From the NCBI GenBank assembly GCA_017408885.1, contig JAFQTT010000009.1, positions 124,001 to 188,000 on the forward strand: 64,000 bases of DNA. The letters are read 5' to 3'. Position 1 is the first letter of the stretch, and every line of letters starts with the position of its first letter. This document shows, one piece after another, positions 1 through 9,898 of this stretch. Source of the DNA: Methanocorpusculum sp. (GTDB lineage Archaea > Halobacteriota > Methanomicrobia > Methanomicrobiales > Methanocorpusculaceae). The notes beneath the pieces are model-generated. The model was not told the DNA's origin and did no database searches. It worked only from the letters and a program-made list of their open reading frames with translations. The position numbers and the translations under genes are program-made.

Positions 1-1801
1 GACCAGTGCAACTAAAGCAAACGTTAGAACCACCAACGCAGCAAAACGCGGTATCGCAGCAGCAGTTAAAGTTTCCTTCGCATCCGGATCCGTCATGGGT
101 ATGTCCGTCGTCGGTCTTGGATTACTCGGTCTTTCTGCACTCTTCATCATCCTCGTCATCGTCTTCGGCGGATTTGGTGACTTAACCGCAGTCAATGCAG
201 TCGTTTCCGCAATGGCATCCTTTGGTTTTGGTGCATCCTCTGTCGCACTCTTTGCACGTGTCGGCGGCGGTATCTTCACCAAGGCAGCAGATGTCGGTGC
301 TGACCTCGTCGGTAAAGTCGAGGCAGGTATTCCGGAAGATGACCCGAGAAACCCAGCAGTTATCGCAGACAATGTCGGTGACAACGTCGGTGATGTCGCA
401 GGAATGGGCGCAGACTTATTCGAGTCCTACGTCGGTTCCATCATTGCAGCAATGGCACTCGGAGGAGCAGCAGCATTATTCGCAGCAACCACCTTCGGTG
501 AGACTCTCGATGCACTCGCACTCATCCTCCTTCCGATGTTCATCTCTGCATTCGGTATCATTGCAGCAATCATTGGAACTCTGTTCGTCAGAACCTCCAA
601 GAACGAATCCTCTGCAATTCACAAGGCATTCAACACCGGAACCATCATTGCAATCATCGTTTCCCTCCTTGGAACCTATGCATTCACCAGCTTCCTCCTC
701 TACGGCAACTTCACCATGATCACCATGGGTGCAGGATGCCTTGGTATGGGTATCTGGTTCGCAACCATCGCAGGTCTTGTCGGCGGATTCGCAATCGGTC
801 TCATCACTGAGTACTACACTTCCTTCGACTACAAGCCGACCAAGAAGATCGCAGAGTCCTGTCAGACCGGAGCTGCAACCGACATTATCAGCGGTTTCGC
901 AAAGGGAATGGAATCCACCATCTGGCCAGTCTTAATCATCTCTGTTGCAATCTTCATCGCATACAACTTCGCAGGTATGTACGGTATCGGTATCGCAGCT
1001 GTTGGTATGCTCTCTACTCTTGGTATCTCCCTTGCAGTTGATGCATACGGTCCGGTTGCAGACAATGCAGGCGGTATTGCTGAGATGTCCCACCAGGACC
1101 CGAAGGTCCGTGAGATCACTGACACCCTTGACGCAGTCGGAAACACCACTGCAGCAATCGGTAAGGGATTCGCAATCGGATCTGCAGCACTCACTGGTCT
1201 TGCACTCTTCAGTGCATACTCTCTTGCAGTCGGTATCGAAGCAATCGATATCTTAAACACCAGCGTCTTTATCGGTATTCTCATCGGCGGTATGCTTCCG
1301 TTCCTCTTCTCTGCACTCACTATGACCGCAGTCGGTTCCGCAGCAGAGAAGGTTGTCGTTGAAGTCCGCAACCAGTTCAAGAACATTAAGGGATTAATGG
1401 AAGGAACTGCAGATCCGGACTACGAGTCCACCATTAAGATCTGTACCAACTCTGCAATCAAGAAGATGATTGCACCGGGTGTCCTTGCAATCATTGCACC
1501 AATCGCAGTCGGTCTTATCTTAGGCCCGCTCGCACTTGGCGGTCTCTTAGTCGGAGCACTTGTTTCCGGTTTCCTCCTTGCAATCACTATGGCAAACGCA
1601 GGCGGAGCATGGGACAATGCAAAGAAGTTTGTTGAACTCGGTAACTACGGTGGAAAGGGCTCTGAGGCTCACAAGGCAGCAGTTGTAGGTGACACTGTTG
1701 GAGATCCGTTCAAGGATACCTCTGGTCCGTCCATCAACATTCTGATTAAGCTTATGTCTATGATTGCACTGGTTTTCGTTCCAGTCATTCTGATGTTATA
1801 A
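1..1801 (+). CDS. hppA: Membrane-bound ion-translocating pyrophosphatase, 5' partial
   Basis: Integral membrane pyrophosphatase that hydrolyses cytoplasmic PPi and pumps H+ or Na+ outward. The reading frame is open to the left edge (from base 2), and the residues before the first internal ATG at 95 (TKANVRTTNAAKRGIA...) are typical of this family, so the true start lies outside the window. Visible signatures are the substrate loop DVGADLVGKVEAG, the repeated DNVGDNVGD acidic motif, the conserved DAYGPVADNAGG segment and a C-terminal GDPFKDTSGPS motif, with many hydrophobic helices between. The GNTTAA motif has Ala where K+-independent enzymes have Lys, so by family knowledge it should be K+-dependent; whether it pumps Na+ or H+ cannot be read here. 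It stands alone; the next gene converges on it. Confidence 0.96.
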   Translation, partial: TSATKANVRTTNAAKRGIAAAVKVSFASGSVMGMSVVGLGLLGLSALFIILVIVFGGFGDLTAVNAVVSAMASFGFGASSVALFARVGGGIFTKAADVGADLVGKVEAGIPEDDPRNPAVIADNVGDNVGDVAGMGADLFESYVGSIIAAMALGGAAALFAATTFGETLDALALILLPMFISAFGIIAAIIGTLFVRTSKNESSAIHKAFNTGTIIAIIVSLLGTYAFTSFLLYGNFTMITMGAGCLGMGIWFATIAGLVGGFAIGLITEYYTSFDYKPTKKIAESCQTGAATDIISGFAKGMESTIWPVLIISVAIFIAYNFAGMYGIGIAAVGMLSTLGISLAVDAYGPVADNAGGIAEMSHQDPKVREITDTLDAVGNTTAAIGKGFAIGSAALTGLALFSAYSLAVGIEAIDILNTSVFIGILIGGMLPFLFSALTMTAVGSAAEKVVVEVRNQFKNIKGLMEGTADPDYESTIKICTNSAIKKMIAPGVLAIIAPIAVGLILGPLALGGLLVGALVSGFLLAITMANAGGAWDNAKKFVELGNYGGKGSEAHKAAVVGDTVGDPFKDTSGPSINILIKLMSMIALVFVPVILML

Positions 1802-2164
1802 GCTGATATTTCAGAATAAACCCAATTTATTTTTTTGAGGATTTCTTAAAACCTCAATTTCTTCTTGGATTGCTATTTTATGGCAGTTTAAACTGCTGGA
1901 AAAAATCACTAACTCAAAACAGATTTCAACCACTCTAAAGAAGGAAGTTTGCATTCTTTCTGACTGGTGGCTTTCAATGCATATCATGGATTCTCTCAAA
2001 GAGGGGAGTTATCCAGTGTTTCCTTCTTTTCTTCTTCTTCATTTCTTTCAGGTTTTTCTTTCACCTCCAAACAGATAATATGTTGTTCGGTATTGTTAAA
2101 CCATACCCTGAAAAATTAAGGAAACTTTCAAAAAACCGAAAATAAAAGGAGGAGAGATGCCTCT
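1802..2164. other. Intergenic gap between convergent genes
   Basis: This 363-bp gap separates the ends of the pyrophosphatase and F420H2 oxidase genes. It holds a T-run just after the pyrophosphatase stop (about 1829-1838) that could end transcription and a pyrimidine-rich stretch near 2022-2060. The short open frames here have no recognisable protein features and no ribosome binding site. I see no RNA gene. Confidence 0.5.
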
Positions 2165-3391
2165 TTACGGCATCTGCTTGACTGCTTTTGCAATCTCCTG
2201 ACCGAGCTTGAAGAACTTCTCCTTATCGTCTGCCTGCGGACGGTAGGTGAACTCAACAGGTTCGTGCCAAATCTCAATTCCTGCCTTCTGCATGAGCTCG
2301 GTGATGACCTTCGGTGCTCCGCCCTTTCCTCCGTTGGAACCGAATGCGAATCCAATCTTCTTCTGCTCCTGCTTGCCAGGTCTGATTCCTGCAAGATAGT
2401 AGAGGAAGCCTGCAACGGTCGGAAGCGGATAGTCCTCAAGGGTTGGGGAACCGACGATAACTGCTTTGGAGTCTAAGATATCGCGGACAACGTCAGAGCG
2501 GTGAACACCTTCGTATCTTCCGTCTTTGAGTAAGTCGAACTTAACCTCGACACCCTCGGAGATTGCTCCCTCTGCAATGTACTGTGCTGCAGTTCCGGTG
2601 GAGTAGTGCATGGTGTCGTAGACGATTGTAATCTTGTTCTTGGAAACACCCTTTGCCCAGTTGACATATGCGTTGATGATGTCTGCTGCATGGCTTCTCC
2701 AGATGATACCGTGAGACGGTGCAATCATCTCGATTGGGACACCAAGTTCAGTGACTTCGCCGAGCTTCTTTAAGACCTTCGGGGAAAGCGGGACGATTAA
2801 GTTTGCAACGAACTTTGCTGCGTGCTCCATTGCCTCATCGATTCCAAGCTCATCATCGAAGCGTGCACTGGATGCAATGTGCTGACCGAATGCATCGTTC
2901 GGGAAGAGCACCTTGTCCTCTCCAAGGTAGGTGAACATGGAGTCAGGCCAGTGGAGGAATGGTGCTTCAAGGAAGGTTAAGGTCTTTCCGCCAAGCTCAA
3001 GATTCTCTAAGTTCTTGATGGTGTGGATGTTCCAGCCTTCGGTATCATAGTGACGTGCAAAGCCCTTCTTTGCAATCTCGGTCATATAGATCGGCACATT
3101 CGGGAGCTTCTTTGCAAGCATCGGAAGAGAACCGGAGTGGTCGATTTCGATGTGGTTTGCAACGATGTAGTCAATCTTTTCCAGCGGAATGACGGATTCG
3201 ATACGCTCAATCATCTGCCACTCGTGTCCCGGATATGTACCGTCGATTAATGCAACCTTCTCTCCTAAGACAAGATATGCGTTGTATGTAGTGCCCGGAA
3301 GAGTGTATCCATGGTAGTCTCTGATATTCCAGTCGATAGCGCCTACCCAGTAAACGCCCTCTTTAATCTTTACTGCCTGTAACATACTCAT
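2165..3391 (-). CDS. fprA: Coenzyme F420H2 oxidase (A-type flavodiiron protein)
   Basis: Cytoplasmic flavodiiron protein that reduces O2 to water with F420H2, an oxygen-detoxification enzyme of methanogens. The 408-residue protein has an N-terminal metallo-beta-lactamase domain (about 1-250) with diiron ligands visible as HIEIDH, a later H in FLHWPDS, D in PNDAFGQH and H in PSHGIIW, followed by a flavodoxin domain (about 255-400) with IVYDTMHYSTG as the FMN phosphate loop and a GSPTLEDYPLP loop. Length matches the A-type family with no rubredoxin extension. The start at 3391 gives MSMLQAVKI; the ATG two codons on is equally possible. It is monocistronic and divergent from ileS, about 110 bp away. 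F420H2 as donor is inferred from the host, not visible in sequence. Confidence 0.93.
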   Translation of the reverse strand: MSMLQAVKIKEGVYWVGAIDWNIRDYHGYTLPGTTYNAYLVLGEKVALIDGTYPGHEWQMIERIESVIPLEKIDYIVANHIEIDHSGSLPMLAKKLPNVPIYMTEIAKKGFARHYDTEGWNIHTIKNLENLELGGKTLTFLEAPFLHWPDSMFTYLGEDKVLFPNDAFGQHIASSARFDDELGIDEAMEHAAKFVANLIVPLSPKVLKKLGEVTELGVPIEMIAPSHGIIWRSHAADIINAYVNWAKGVSKNKITIVYDTMHYSTGTAAQYIAEGAISEGVEVKFDLLKDGRYEGVHRSDVVRDILDSKAVIVGSPTLEDYPLPTVAGFLYYLAGIRPGKQEQKKIGFAFGSNGGKGGAPKVITELMQKAGIEIWHEPVEFTYRPQADDKEKFFKLGQEIAKAVKQMP

Positions 3392-3504
3392 TTAGTATGT
3401 CATAACGGTGTTATATAATCTTTCGTTCCGGCACATCCAAAAACCCAAGGTAACTGCTTTCTATAAGTAAGACCAATATATAGAGACATATTCGTGGGGA
3501 ATAC

Positions 3505-6500
3505 ATGAAAGAAGTATCAGAAAGCTATGTCCCAAAAAACGTCGAGGCAGAAGTCCGTGCGTACTGGGAAGAAAATAACACTTATCGCGAGACCAGAAAA
3601 CTGCGCGAAGCAGGAAAACCGTGGCTTTTTGTTGACGGCCCGCCGTACACCACCGGTTACATCCACTTAGGAACTGCATGGAACAAAATCTTAAAGGATG
3701 CAATCATCCGCTACCGCTCAATGACCGGAAGAAACATCATCGAGCGTGCAGGATACGACATGCACGGCCTTCCAATTGAGGTCAAAGTAGAAGAAAAACT
3801 CGGATTCAAGAACAAAGCAGACATCGAAGAGTACGGTGTTGACAAGTTCATTGAAGAGTGCCGTGAGTTCGCATTAACCCACAAGGACTTAATGAGCGAC
3901 CAGTTCAAGGAAATCGGTACTTGGATGGACTTCGATGACCCATATCAGACCGTTGACAAGGGATACATCGAGGCTGCATGGTACACCTTAAAGAAGTGTG
4001 CAGACAAGGGATACCTTGAGCGCGGAAGCCGTGTCGTTAACTGGTGTCCAAGATGCGGTACCGCAATCGCAGACGCAGAAGTCGAGTACTCCGATGAAAC
4101 CGACCCGTCGATTTTCGTCAAATTCCCAATTGTCGGAGCCGAGAACGAGTACCTCGTAATCTGGACAACCACCCCGTGGACACTTCCGGCAAACGTCGCA
4201 GTTGCAGTCGGTGAAGAGTTCGTCTACGCAAAGTGCCGTGCAGAAAAGGACGGTAAAGTCGAAGACCTCTGGATTGCAAAAGACTTAGCCGAGCAGATCT
4301 TAAAATACGGAAAATACCAGAAGTTTGACATCATCGAAACCAAGACCGGAGCAGAACTTGCAGGAACCAAATATCTATCCCCACTTTCAACTCAGGTTCC
4401 AATGCAGGCCGAAATCGAGCACAAAGTCGTCATCGCAGACTATGTCGCACTCGAAAACACCGGTATGGTGCACATCGCACCAGGACACGGATGGGATGAC
4501 TACCTTGTCGGTCAGAAGTACGGCCTTCCAATAATCTGTCCGGTTGACGGAAACGGAAACTTCACCCGCGACGCTGGAATCTTCGAAGGAAAATACGTCA
4601 AAGATCCGGAAACCAACGACTGCGTCATCAAAGAGCTTGGCGACTACATGCTTGCCGTCCGCAAGATTACACACAGATACGGTCACTGCTGGAGATGCAA
4701 GACACCGATTATCTACCGTGCAACCTCTCAGTGGTTCTTAAAGGTCAAGGAAGTCAAAGACCAGATGCTCAAAGAGATTGCAGAAGAGGTCACTTGGATG
4801 CCGGATTGGGCAGGATCTGCACGTTTCCACGACTGGATTGCAGAAGCACGCGACTGGTGTATCTCCCGTCAGAGATATTGGGGTATTCCAATTCCGGTAT
4901 GGGTGTGCCCGAAGTGTAACAAATATCACGTTGTCGGAAGCTACGAAGAACTCGAGACCTTATCCGGTCAGAAGATGTTTGACCCGCACAGACCGTACGT
5001 TGATGACATCACAATCCCGTGCGAGTGCGGCGGTCAGATGCAGAGAGTTCCAGACATCTTCGACGTCTGGTATGATTCAGGTGTTGCATCATGGGCAACA
5101 CTGCGCTTCCCGGAGACCACCGAGGACTTCGAGAAGTACTGGCCGGCAGACATGATTCTCGAAGGTCAGGATCAGACCAGAGGATGGTTCTACTCGATGC
5201 TTGCTCTCTCCACAATGGCATTTGGAAAGTCTCCGTACAAGTCTGTCTTAATGCACGGTTTTGCCCTCGATGCAAACGGCAAGAAGATGAGCAAGAGCTT
5301 AGGAAACGTTGTAACTCCTGAAGATGTCATCTCCAACTATGGTGTTGATGTTATGCGTCAGTACATCTTCTCTGCATCTGCACCATGGGATGACTTACGC
5401 TTCTCCTATGAGGGCATCAAGACGACGCTACGTATGTTCAACGTTTTATGGAACGTTTACAAGTTCCCGCTTCCATACATGGCTCTCGACAACTTTGTAC
5501 CAAAGGAAGTCGACGGCAAGTGGGATGCATCAGTCGTCGAAGACCACATCAAGGAGTTCGGACGCGAGGACAGATGGCTTATCTCCCGCGTGAATTCTCT
5601 TGCAGATCAGGTCACCCGTGAGATGGAGCTTGGAAACCTCCACCGTGCAACCCGCCCAATCTCGACCTTCGTGCTCGATGAGCTTTCCCGCTGGTATGTT
5701 CAGTTAGTCCGCCCAAGAATGTGGCTTGAGGAGGATTCTGTTTCCAAGATTCAGGCATACGAGACGATGTACTATGTGCTTCGCAGACTTATCACCATCA
5801 TGGCGCCATTCGCACCGTTCGTCTGCGAGAAGATGTACCAGAACTTAAAGTGCGAGGGAGAAGTCCCGTCCGTTCACATGCAGGACTGGTTTGCAGGCCG
5901 CGAAGAGCTTCGCGACCTTGTTCTCGAGAAGGAGATGGAGCTTATCCAGTCCTTCGATGAGGCTGTTGCAAACGCACGCCAGAACGGTAAGAGAAAGGGC
6001 CGCTGGCCGGTCTTAGAGGTTGTTGTTGCAACTGAGTCTGATGCAGTTGTTGATGCAATCTCTGCAATGAATGATATGGCCTGCGACAGAGCAAACGCAC
6101 GCGCTGTTACCGCTGTCAAGGGTGTCTGGGATAAGCTGGAGTGGACGGCAGTTCCAACAATGAAGGCTATCGGTAAGCAGTTCGGACGCGATGGTCCAAA
6201 GGTTAAGGCATTCATTGAGAACAGCAACGGAAGCGAGCTTAAAGCCGCTCTTATTGCTGACGGAAAGATTGCTTTCTCCGAGGGCGAGTTCTCCTGCGAG
6301 TTAACCGACGAGCACATGACTTTCACCGAGCGTATGCCGGAGAATATCTTCTCTTCCCCGATGGAGGATGCAACGGTTTACGTAAACGTTGCTCTGACCG
6401 AGGAGCTTGAATCCGACGGATATTCCCGTGAGGTCATCCGCCGTATTCAGGAGATGAGAAAGCAGGCAGGCCTTGCAGTCGATGCAAAGATTGTTGCATC

Positions 6501-6678
6501 CGTTGTTATCGCTGACGAGCGTATTGCAGGCCTTGTCGAGCAGCAGAATGCGGTTATCGCAGGCGAGGTCAGAGCAGAGGTTCTGACTGTTCGCTATGCA
6601 ACCTCTTCTGATGCTGATGACACCGAGTGGGACATCGACGGCCTTAAGGCTTTCATCAGCATCGTTCCACTTAACTAA
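3505..6678 (+). CDS. ileS: Isoleucyl-tRNA synthetase
   Basis: Class Ia aminoacyl-tRNA synthetase charging tRNA-Ile. The 1057-residue length fits the archaeal/eukaryotic-type IleRS. The HIGH-type ATP motif is HLGT at residues 54-57 in PPYTTGYIHLGTAWNK and the KMSKS loop is exactly KMSKS at 594-598. The CP1 editing domain lies between (IWTTTPWTLPANVAVAV), and zinc-type cysteine pairs are visible (CPRCGT, CWRCKTP, CPKC). A GGGG-containing ribosome site precedes the ATG at 3505 (gtggggaatac). The gene is alone on this strand, divergent from fprA and convergent with secD. Confidence 0.97.
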   Translation: MKEVSESYVPKNVEAEVRAYWEENNTYRETRKLREAGKPWLFVDGPPYTTGYIHLGTAWNKILKDAIIRYRSMTGRNIIERAGYDMHGLPIEVKVEEKLGFKNKADIEEYGVDKFIEECREFALTHKDLMSDQFKEIGTWMDFDDPYQTVDKGYIEAAWYTLKKCADKGYLERGSRVVNWCPRCGTAIADAEVEYSDETDPSIFVKFPIVGAENEYLVIWTTTPWTLPANVAVAVGEEFVYAKCRAEKDGKVEDLWIAKDLAEQILKYGKYQKFDIIETKTGAELAGTKYLSPLSTQVPMQAEIEHKVVIADYVALENTGMVHIAPGHGWDDYLVGQKYGLPIICPVDGNGNFTRDAGIFEGKYVKDPETNDCVIKELGDYMLAVRKITHRYGHCWRCKTPIIYRATSQWFLKVKEVKDQMLKEIAEEVTWMPDWAGSARFHDWIAEARDWCISRQRYWGIPIPVWVCPKCNKYHVVGSYEELETLSGQKMFDPHRPYVDDITIPCECGGQMQRVPDIFDVWYDSGVASWATLRFPETTEDFEKYWPADMILEGQDQTRGWFYSMLALSTMAFGKSPYKSVLMHGFALDANGKKMSKSLGNVVTPEDVISNYGVDVMRQYIFSASAPWDDLRFSYEGIKTTLRMFNVLWNVYKFPLPYMALDNFVPKEVDGKWDASVVEDHIKEFGREDRWLISRVNSLADQVTREMELGNLHRATRPISTFVLDELSRWYVQLVRPRMWLEEDSVSKIQAYETMYYVLRRLITIMAPFAPFVCEKMYQNLKCEGEVPSVHMQDWFAGREELRDLVLEKEMELIQSFDEAVANARQNGKRKGRWPVLEVVVATESDAVVDAISAMNDMACDRANARAVTAVKGVWDKLEWTAVPTMKAIGKQFGRDGPKVKAFIENSNGSELKAALIADGKIAFSEGEFSCELTDEHMTFTERMPENIFSSPMEDATVYVNVALTEELESDGYSREVIRRIQEMRKQAGLAVDAKIVASVVIADERIAGLVEQQNAVIAGEVRAEVLTVRYATSSDADDTEWDIDGLKAFISIVPLN

Positions 6679-6683
6679 CACTA

Positions 6684-6776
6684 TTTTTTTCGATTCTATT
6701 TGGTCGGCAGTTTTTTTCTTTGGTTTTATAGGAGCGAATTTCATCCGCGTTGCAAAACACCCAAGAAAAAACTGCC
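6684..6776. terminator. Bidirectional terminator-like inverted repeat
   Basis: A T-run at 6684-6690 follows ileS, and an inverted repeat GGCAGTTTTTT (6706-6716) / AAAAAACTGCC (6766-6776) separates ileS from the convergent secD gene. The arms are far apart, but each presents a T-rich tract to the transcript entering it, so termination from both sides is plausible. Confidence 0.45.
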
Positions 6777-6790
6777 AACAAAAAAAGAGA

Positions 6791-8281
6791 TTAGTTCTTC
6801 TTCGACAGAATCTCCATCACAATTCTGCCGTATGCAGGTCTTGTGATGAGAACGCCGATTAAGATACCAAGGATATTAATAATTGCAAAGCCTTTCAGCG
6901 TCGACAAATCCATAATGATTAACGGGAACATCGCAATGATTACCGTTGCCGCAGAGGTCATAATAATCAGCAGAGCACGCTTTAAGCGCTTCAGATAGAT
7001 AACCTTCGAAGGCACCCTTCCCTCATGCATAACCTCATCTGTGATAATCACAAGCTGGTCAATACCTGTACCCAACACCGCAATCAGAGCAGCAATGGCT
7101 GCCAAATCAAGCTGCTGAATGAAGACAGAAATTCCTAAAAGAATTACAATCTCTGCAACATTAGTCAGAACCATCGGAAGAACAATAGCCGCAACGCGGT
7201 ATCTGAGATACACAGTTATCGCAACAGCCGCAAGAGCCGCAATTCCGGCAATTACACAAATAATCTTAAAGTAATCACCAAGAGCTGCAGAAGTCGAACC
7301 AGAACCTGCGATTTCAACCTCAACCGGCAAAGCACCCGCTCTTAAGTGAACCTCAAGCTCCTGAGCCTTCTGCTTTCCTTCCTCACCCACACCTGTAGAT
7401 GCAGAAAGCTGATTTACAGGATGCTTGGAGATGGAAAGAGCAAGCTCATAGGAAAGCGGAGCACTGTAAACCATCTCGGAATCCAGATACATGTTGATTG
7501 GATGGGCAGCCGGATTCTTTGTAGCTCCGGTTTCAATACAGACCTGCTGAAGAGCTAAAGCACCTGCATCATCCAGAGTAAAACCAACACCCCACACACC
7601 TGTTTCAGGATCCATCATCGGAGTCTGAACGGAAATAACAGAATCGCCATAGAGAACATGCTCGGTAGAATCCCCAACGCTCTGTACTCTAATCTCGAAA
7701 AGGCCCTGCTTTCCGACAATCTCCTGAGCCTCCTGCATATCAACGCCTGCAAGCTCAACACGAACATACTGAGCAACACCGTTTAAGTTAGTCAGAACGT
7801 TCACCTTAACATCGCTGGTTCCAAGACTGTTGACCTTAGACTCCAAAATGCGCTTAACAGAATCCGCGGTATCGCTTCCAACACCAGGCTCACATCCGAT
7901 AAAGACAGCGCCTGCCGCTGCAGCAGCAGATTTCAGTTCGGCCTCGGTAAACTTCTTATCGACCTCAACCTTTCCCAAATCTATTGGAATTACCGTACAG
8001 TCAAGAGTCTTTGACATCGACTGAGCCACTGCATTGATATCAACCGGCGTCTGGACCGTTACAACATCCGCCTGGAATTCAAGCTGAATCCATGAACCTC
8101 CTTCGAGGTCGAGACCGAACTGGAGATTCGTAATACCTTCGCGGTCGCCTACAGGCGCAAAGATGGCAATAAGAGCTGCAAGCACAAGAATTGCGGCGAT
8201 AATTACCTGCGGATCGCGGATAAGGGCTGCAAATCCGTGATACTCCTTCTTCTCACGCTTCTGAACCGGCTGTTTTTTCAT
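6791..8281 (-). CDS. secD: Protein-export membrane protein SecD
   Basis: RND-family accessory subunit of the Sec translocon that works with SecF to drive protein export using the ion gradient. The 496-residue protein has an N-terminal membrane segment (about residues 26-45), a large extracellular domain beginning with the SecD signature LQFGLDLEGGSWIQLE, and a C-terminal bundle of five or so helices including GTGIDQLVIITDE. Archaeal SecD is typically about 400-500 residues, so length is normal. Its start overlaps the stop of secF by four bases (ATGA), so the two are translationally coupled in the archaeal order secF-secD. Confidence 0.95.
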   Translation of the reverse strand: MKKQPVQKREKKEYHGFAALIRDPQVIIAAILVLAALIAIFAPVGDREGITNLQFGLDLEGGSWIQLEFQADVVTVQTPVDINAVAQSMSKTLDCTVIPIDLGKVEVDKKFTEAELKSAAAAAGAVFIGCEPGVGSDTADSVKRILESKVNSLGTSDVKVNVLTNLNGVAQYVRVELAGVDMQEAQEIVGKQGLFEIRVQSVGDSTEHVLYGDSVISVQTPMMDPETGVWGVGFTLDDAGALALQQVCIETGATKNPAAHPINMYLDSEMVYSAPLSYELALSISKHPVNQLSASTGVGEEGKQKAQELEVHLRAGALPVEVEIAGSGSTSAALGDYFKIICVIAGIAALAAVAITVYLRYRVAAIVLPMVLTNVAEIVILLGISVFIQQLDLAAIAALIAVLGTGIDQLVIITDEVMHEGRVPSKVIYLKRLKRALLIIMTSAATVIIAMFPLIIMDLSTLKGFAIINILGILIGVLITRPAYGRIVMEILSKKN

Positions 8282-9141
8282 CTCCTCACCCCCAGAGAGT
8301 GCTTTTCAGCATAAATCCGAAGCATTCCTGCGTTGAATCCCCATGTAAAGATTAAATCACAGATAAGACCTATTAAAAGAACCGCAGATATTGTGTATAA
8401 GGTCGGCACATTTCCGATTAATGAAACGATAAACATCGCAAGGATTGCACAAAACGTGGTTGACGTCATGATAAATCCGGTATGGAATGCTCCTTCCATT
8501 TTTTCTGCAAGGTCACCCTGCCGTTTTAAAACCTTGGTAGTCATCAGAATGTTGCTGTCGACAGAGTATCCGATAAGCATCAGAAGAGCCGCAGTTGTTG
8601 CTAAGGACAGTTCGATTCCAAAGATGTTCATGCAGGCTGCTGTGATTGTGATGTCTGCAATTCCTGCGAAAACTACAGTTAGAGCAGGAAGGAGTTTTCT
8701 AAATGCAATAAAGACGACAACAGCCATCCCAAGGAATGCGAATAAGAGAGCTAACATTGCCTGCGCCTGAAGGGTTGCTCCAAAGTTTGCTCCAATCTGG
8801 TCGATTCCGGCATCAGGATATCCTGCTAAGATGTAGTCGTTGAATGCCATCATCTCTTCGTTTGACATTGGTCCGAACTTGAGATAATATCCGCCTGAAA
8901 TTCCTTCTTCGATTGATTTCAGGTCGTATCCTTCAAAGTAGGCTTCAATCTCCTCCTTTGAGTCATCAGTATATATTGTGACAGCAGTTCCTCCGGCAAA
9001 ATCTATACCCGGAGTAACCGGCATGCCGGTCATGATAAATGTGATTATGACAATAACAAGTGCTACGCCGAAAAGAGCGGCAGGAACTGCCATCATCTTT
9101 TTCGGGTTGTATTTGTTAATGTCGTATTTGAATTTCTTCAT
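8278..9141 (-). CDS. secF: Protein-export membrane protein SecF
   Basis: Partner of SecD in the archaeal Sec export apparatus. The 287-residue protein has a first helix near residues 15-40, the conserved TPGIDFAGGTAVTIY segment that opens the extracellular domain, and a C-terminal group of helices containing the MLIGYSVDSNILMTTKVLKR motif typical of SecF. The start ATG at 9141 has an AT-rich upstream with possible TATA elements shared with the divergent Yip1-type gene 100 bp away. The operon is secF-secD only. Confidence 0.95.
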   Translation of the reverse strand: MKKFKYDINKYNPKKMMAVPAALFGVALVIVIITFIMTGMPVTPGIDFAGGTAVTIYTDDSKEEIEAYFEGYDLKSIEEGISGGYYLKFGPMSNEEMMAFNDYILAGYPDAGIDQIGANFGATLQAQAMLALLFAFLGMAVVVFIAFRKLLPALTVVFAGIADITITAACMNIFGIELSLATTAALLMLIGYSVDSNILMTTKVLKRQGDLAEKMEGAFHTGFIMTSTTFCAILAMFIVSLIGNVPTLYTISAVLLIGLICDLIFTWGFNAGMLRIYAEKHSLGVRR

Positions 9142-9242
9142 ACGCAGGTATAGTATTGATGTTCATAGGATAAATACAAATTCAAGAGGATTGGTTGTCA
9201 TAATGAATCTTTAATATTATACAGTCCTATATAGACGGAAGA

Positions 9243-9803
9243 ATGAGTTTCTTACAGTCAACATACAATCTTTTCTTCGATCAGAAGTCCTTCTTTGAAA
9301 ATAGAAATGGTCTTCGTGTGCCGATTATTTTAACTCTTGTTTATGCAGTAGTCTCAACTGTTGCGGGAATACCGATTATGATGTCAACAGCCGCAGGGAT
9401 TCCGTCTGAACTTTTCGGGATACTGATTGGAACTGCTGCGGTGTCGTCTGTTATATCTGCTGTTGTTGTCTGGTTTGCAGTGTCGGCATTTTTCTTTGCA
9501 TGTCTAAAGTTTGTCGGATATGCAGAGTGTTCGTATAAGCAGGTTCTTGAAGTCTGCGGTTATGTGTCTGCGATTCTGATTGTCCAGAGTGTGTTTACAG
9601 GTCTTGTAAGCCTTATTGGGGCAGCACCAGCGGTTCTCCTTCTCCTGTTTGAGGGTGTTTTCCTTCTCTGGTCAATTCCTGTTTGGTACTTCGGGTTCGC
9701 TTCTGTGTGCAATATTGATGAAAAGAAGCTTAGACTTTCAGTCGCCGTGCCTGTTATTGTGATGGCCGTGATTACTTCTGCCGGAGTTATTCTGGCATTA
9801 TAA
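9243..9803 (+). CDS. Yip1-type multi-pass membrane protein
   Basis: A 186-residue membrane protein with an N-terminal amphipathic stretch (SFLQSTYNLFFDQKSFFENR) followed by about five hydrophobic helices. The layout, a short 'FF..P..FF'-like start then five helices with a conserved LEVCGYVSAILIVQS segment, fits the archaeal Yip1 domain family (PF04893). The function of archaeal members is unknown; eukaryotic Yip1 acts in vesicle traffic, which should not be carried over. ATG at 9243 lies shortly after a TATA-like ATATTATA element. It is monocistronic, ending at an 11-T run. Confidence 0.7.
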   Translation: MSFLQSTYNLFFDQKSFFENRNGLRVPIILTLVYAVVSTVAGIPIMMSTAAGIPSELFGILIGTAAVSSVISAVVVWFAVSAFFFACLKFVGYAECSYKQVLEVCGYVSAILIVQSVFTGLVSLIGAAPAVLLLLFEGVFLLWSIPVWYFGFASVCNIDEKKLRLSVAVPVIVMAVITSAGVILAL

Positions 9804-9814
9804 TTTTTTTTTTT
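9804..9814 (+). terminator. T-run terminator after the Yip1-type gene
   Basis: Eleven consecutive T residues directly follow the stop codon of the Yip1-type gene, the usual form of an archaeal intrinsic terminator. No strong hairpin precedes it. Confidence 0.6.
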
Positions 9815-9898
9815 GTAGTTTCTTACATTCGGAATAGAACAGGTATCCAGATTCTACAGAAAACCTTTCAGAACAAAAAAAGGAGATATTATTCTATA

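Noticed and set aside
862-1386. Long antisense open frame inside the pyrophosphatase gene
   Set aside because: It is a shadow of the strongly biased codon use of hppA. The protein has no domain and no ribosome site, and it lies fully inside a confident gene.
1811-1999. 62-codon frame in the gap after hppA
   Set aside because: No ribosome site, low-complexity composition and no resemblance to a known protein. It overlaps the terminator-like T-run region.
5874-6744. Antisense frames inside ileS
   Set aside because: They overlap conserved synthetase sequence and show no family features.
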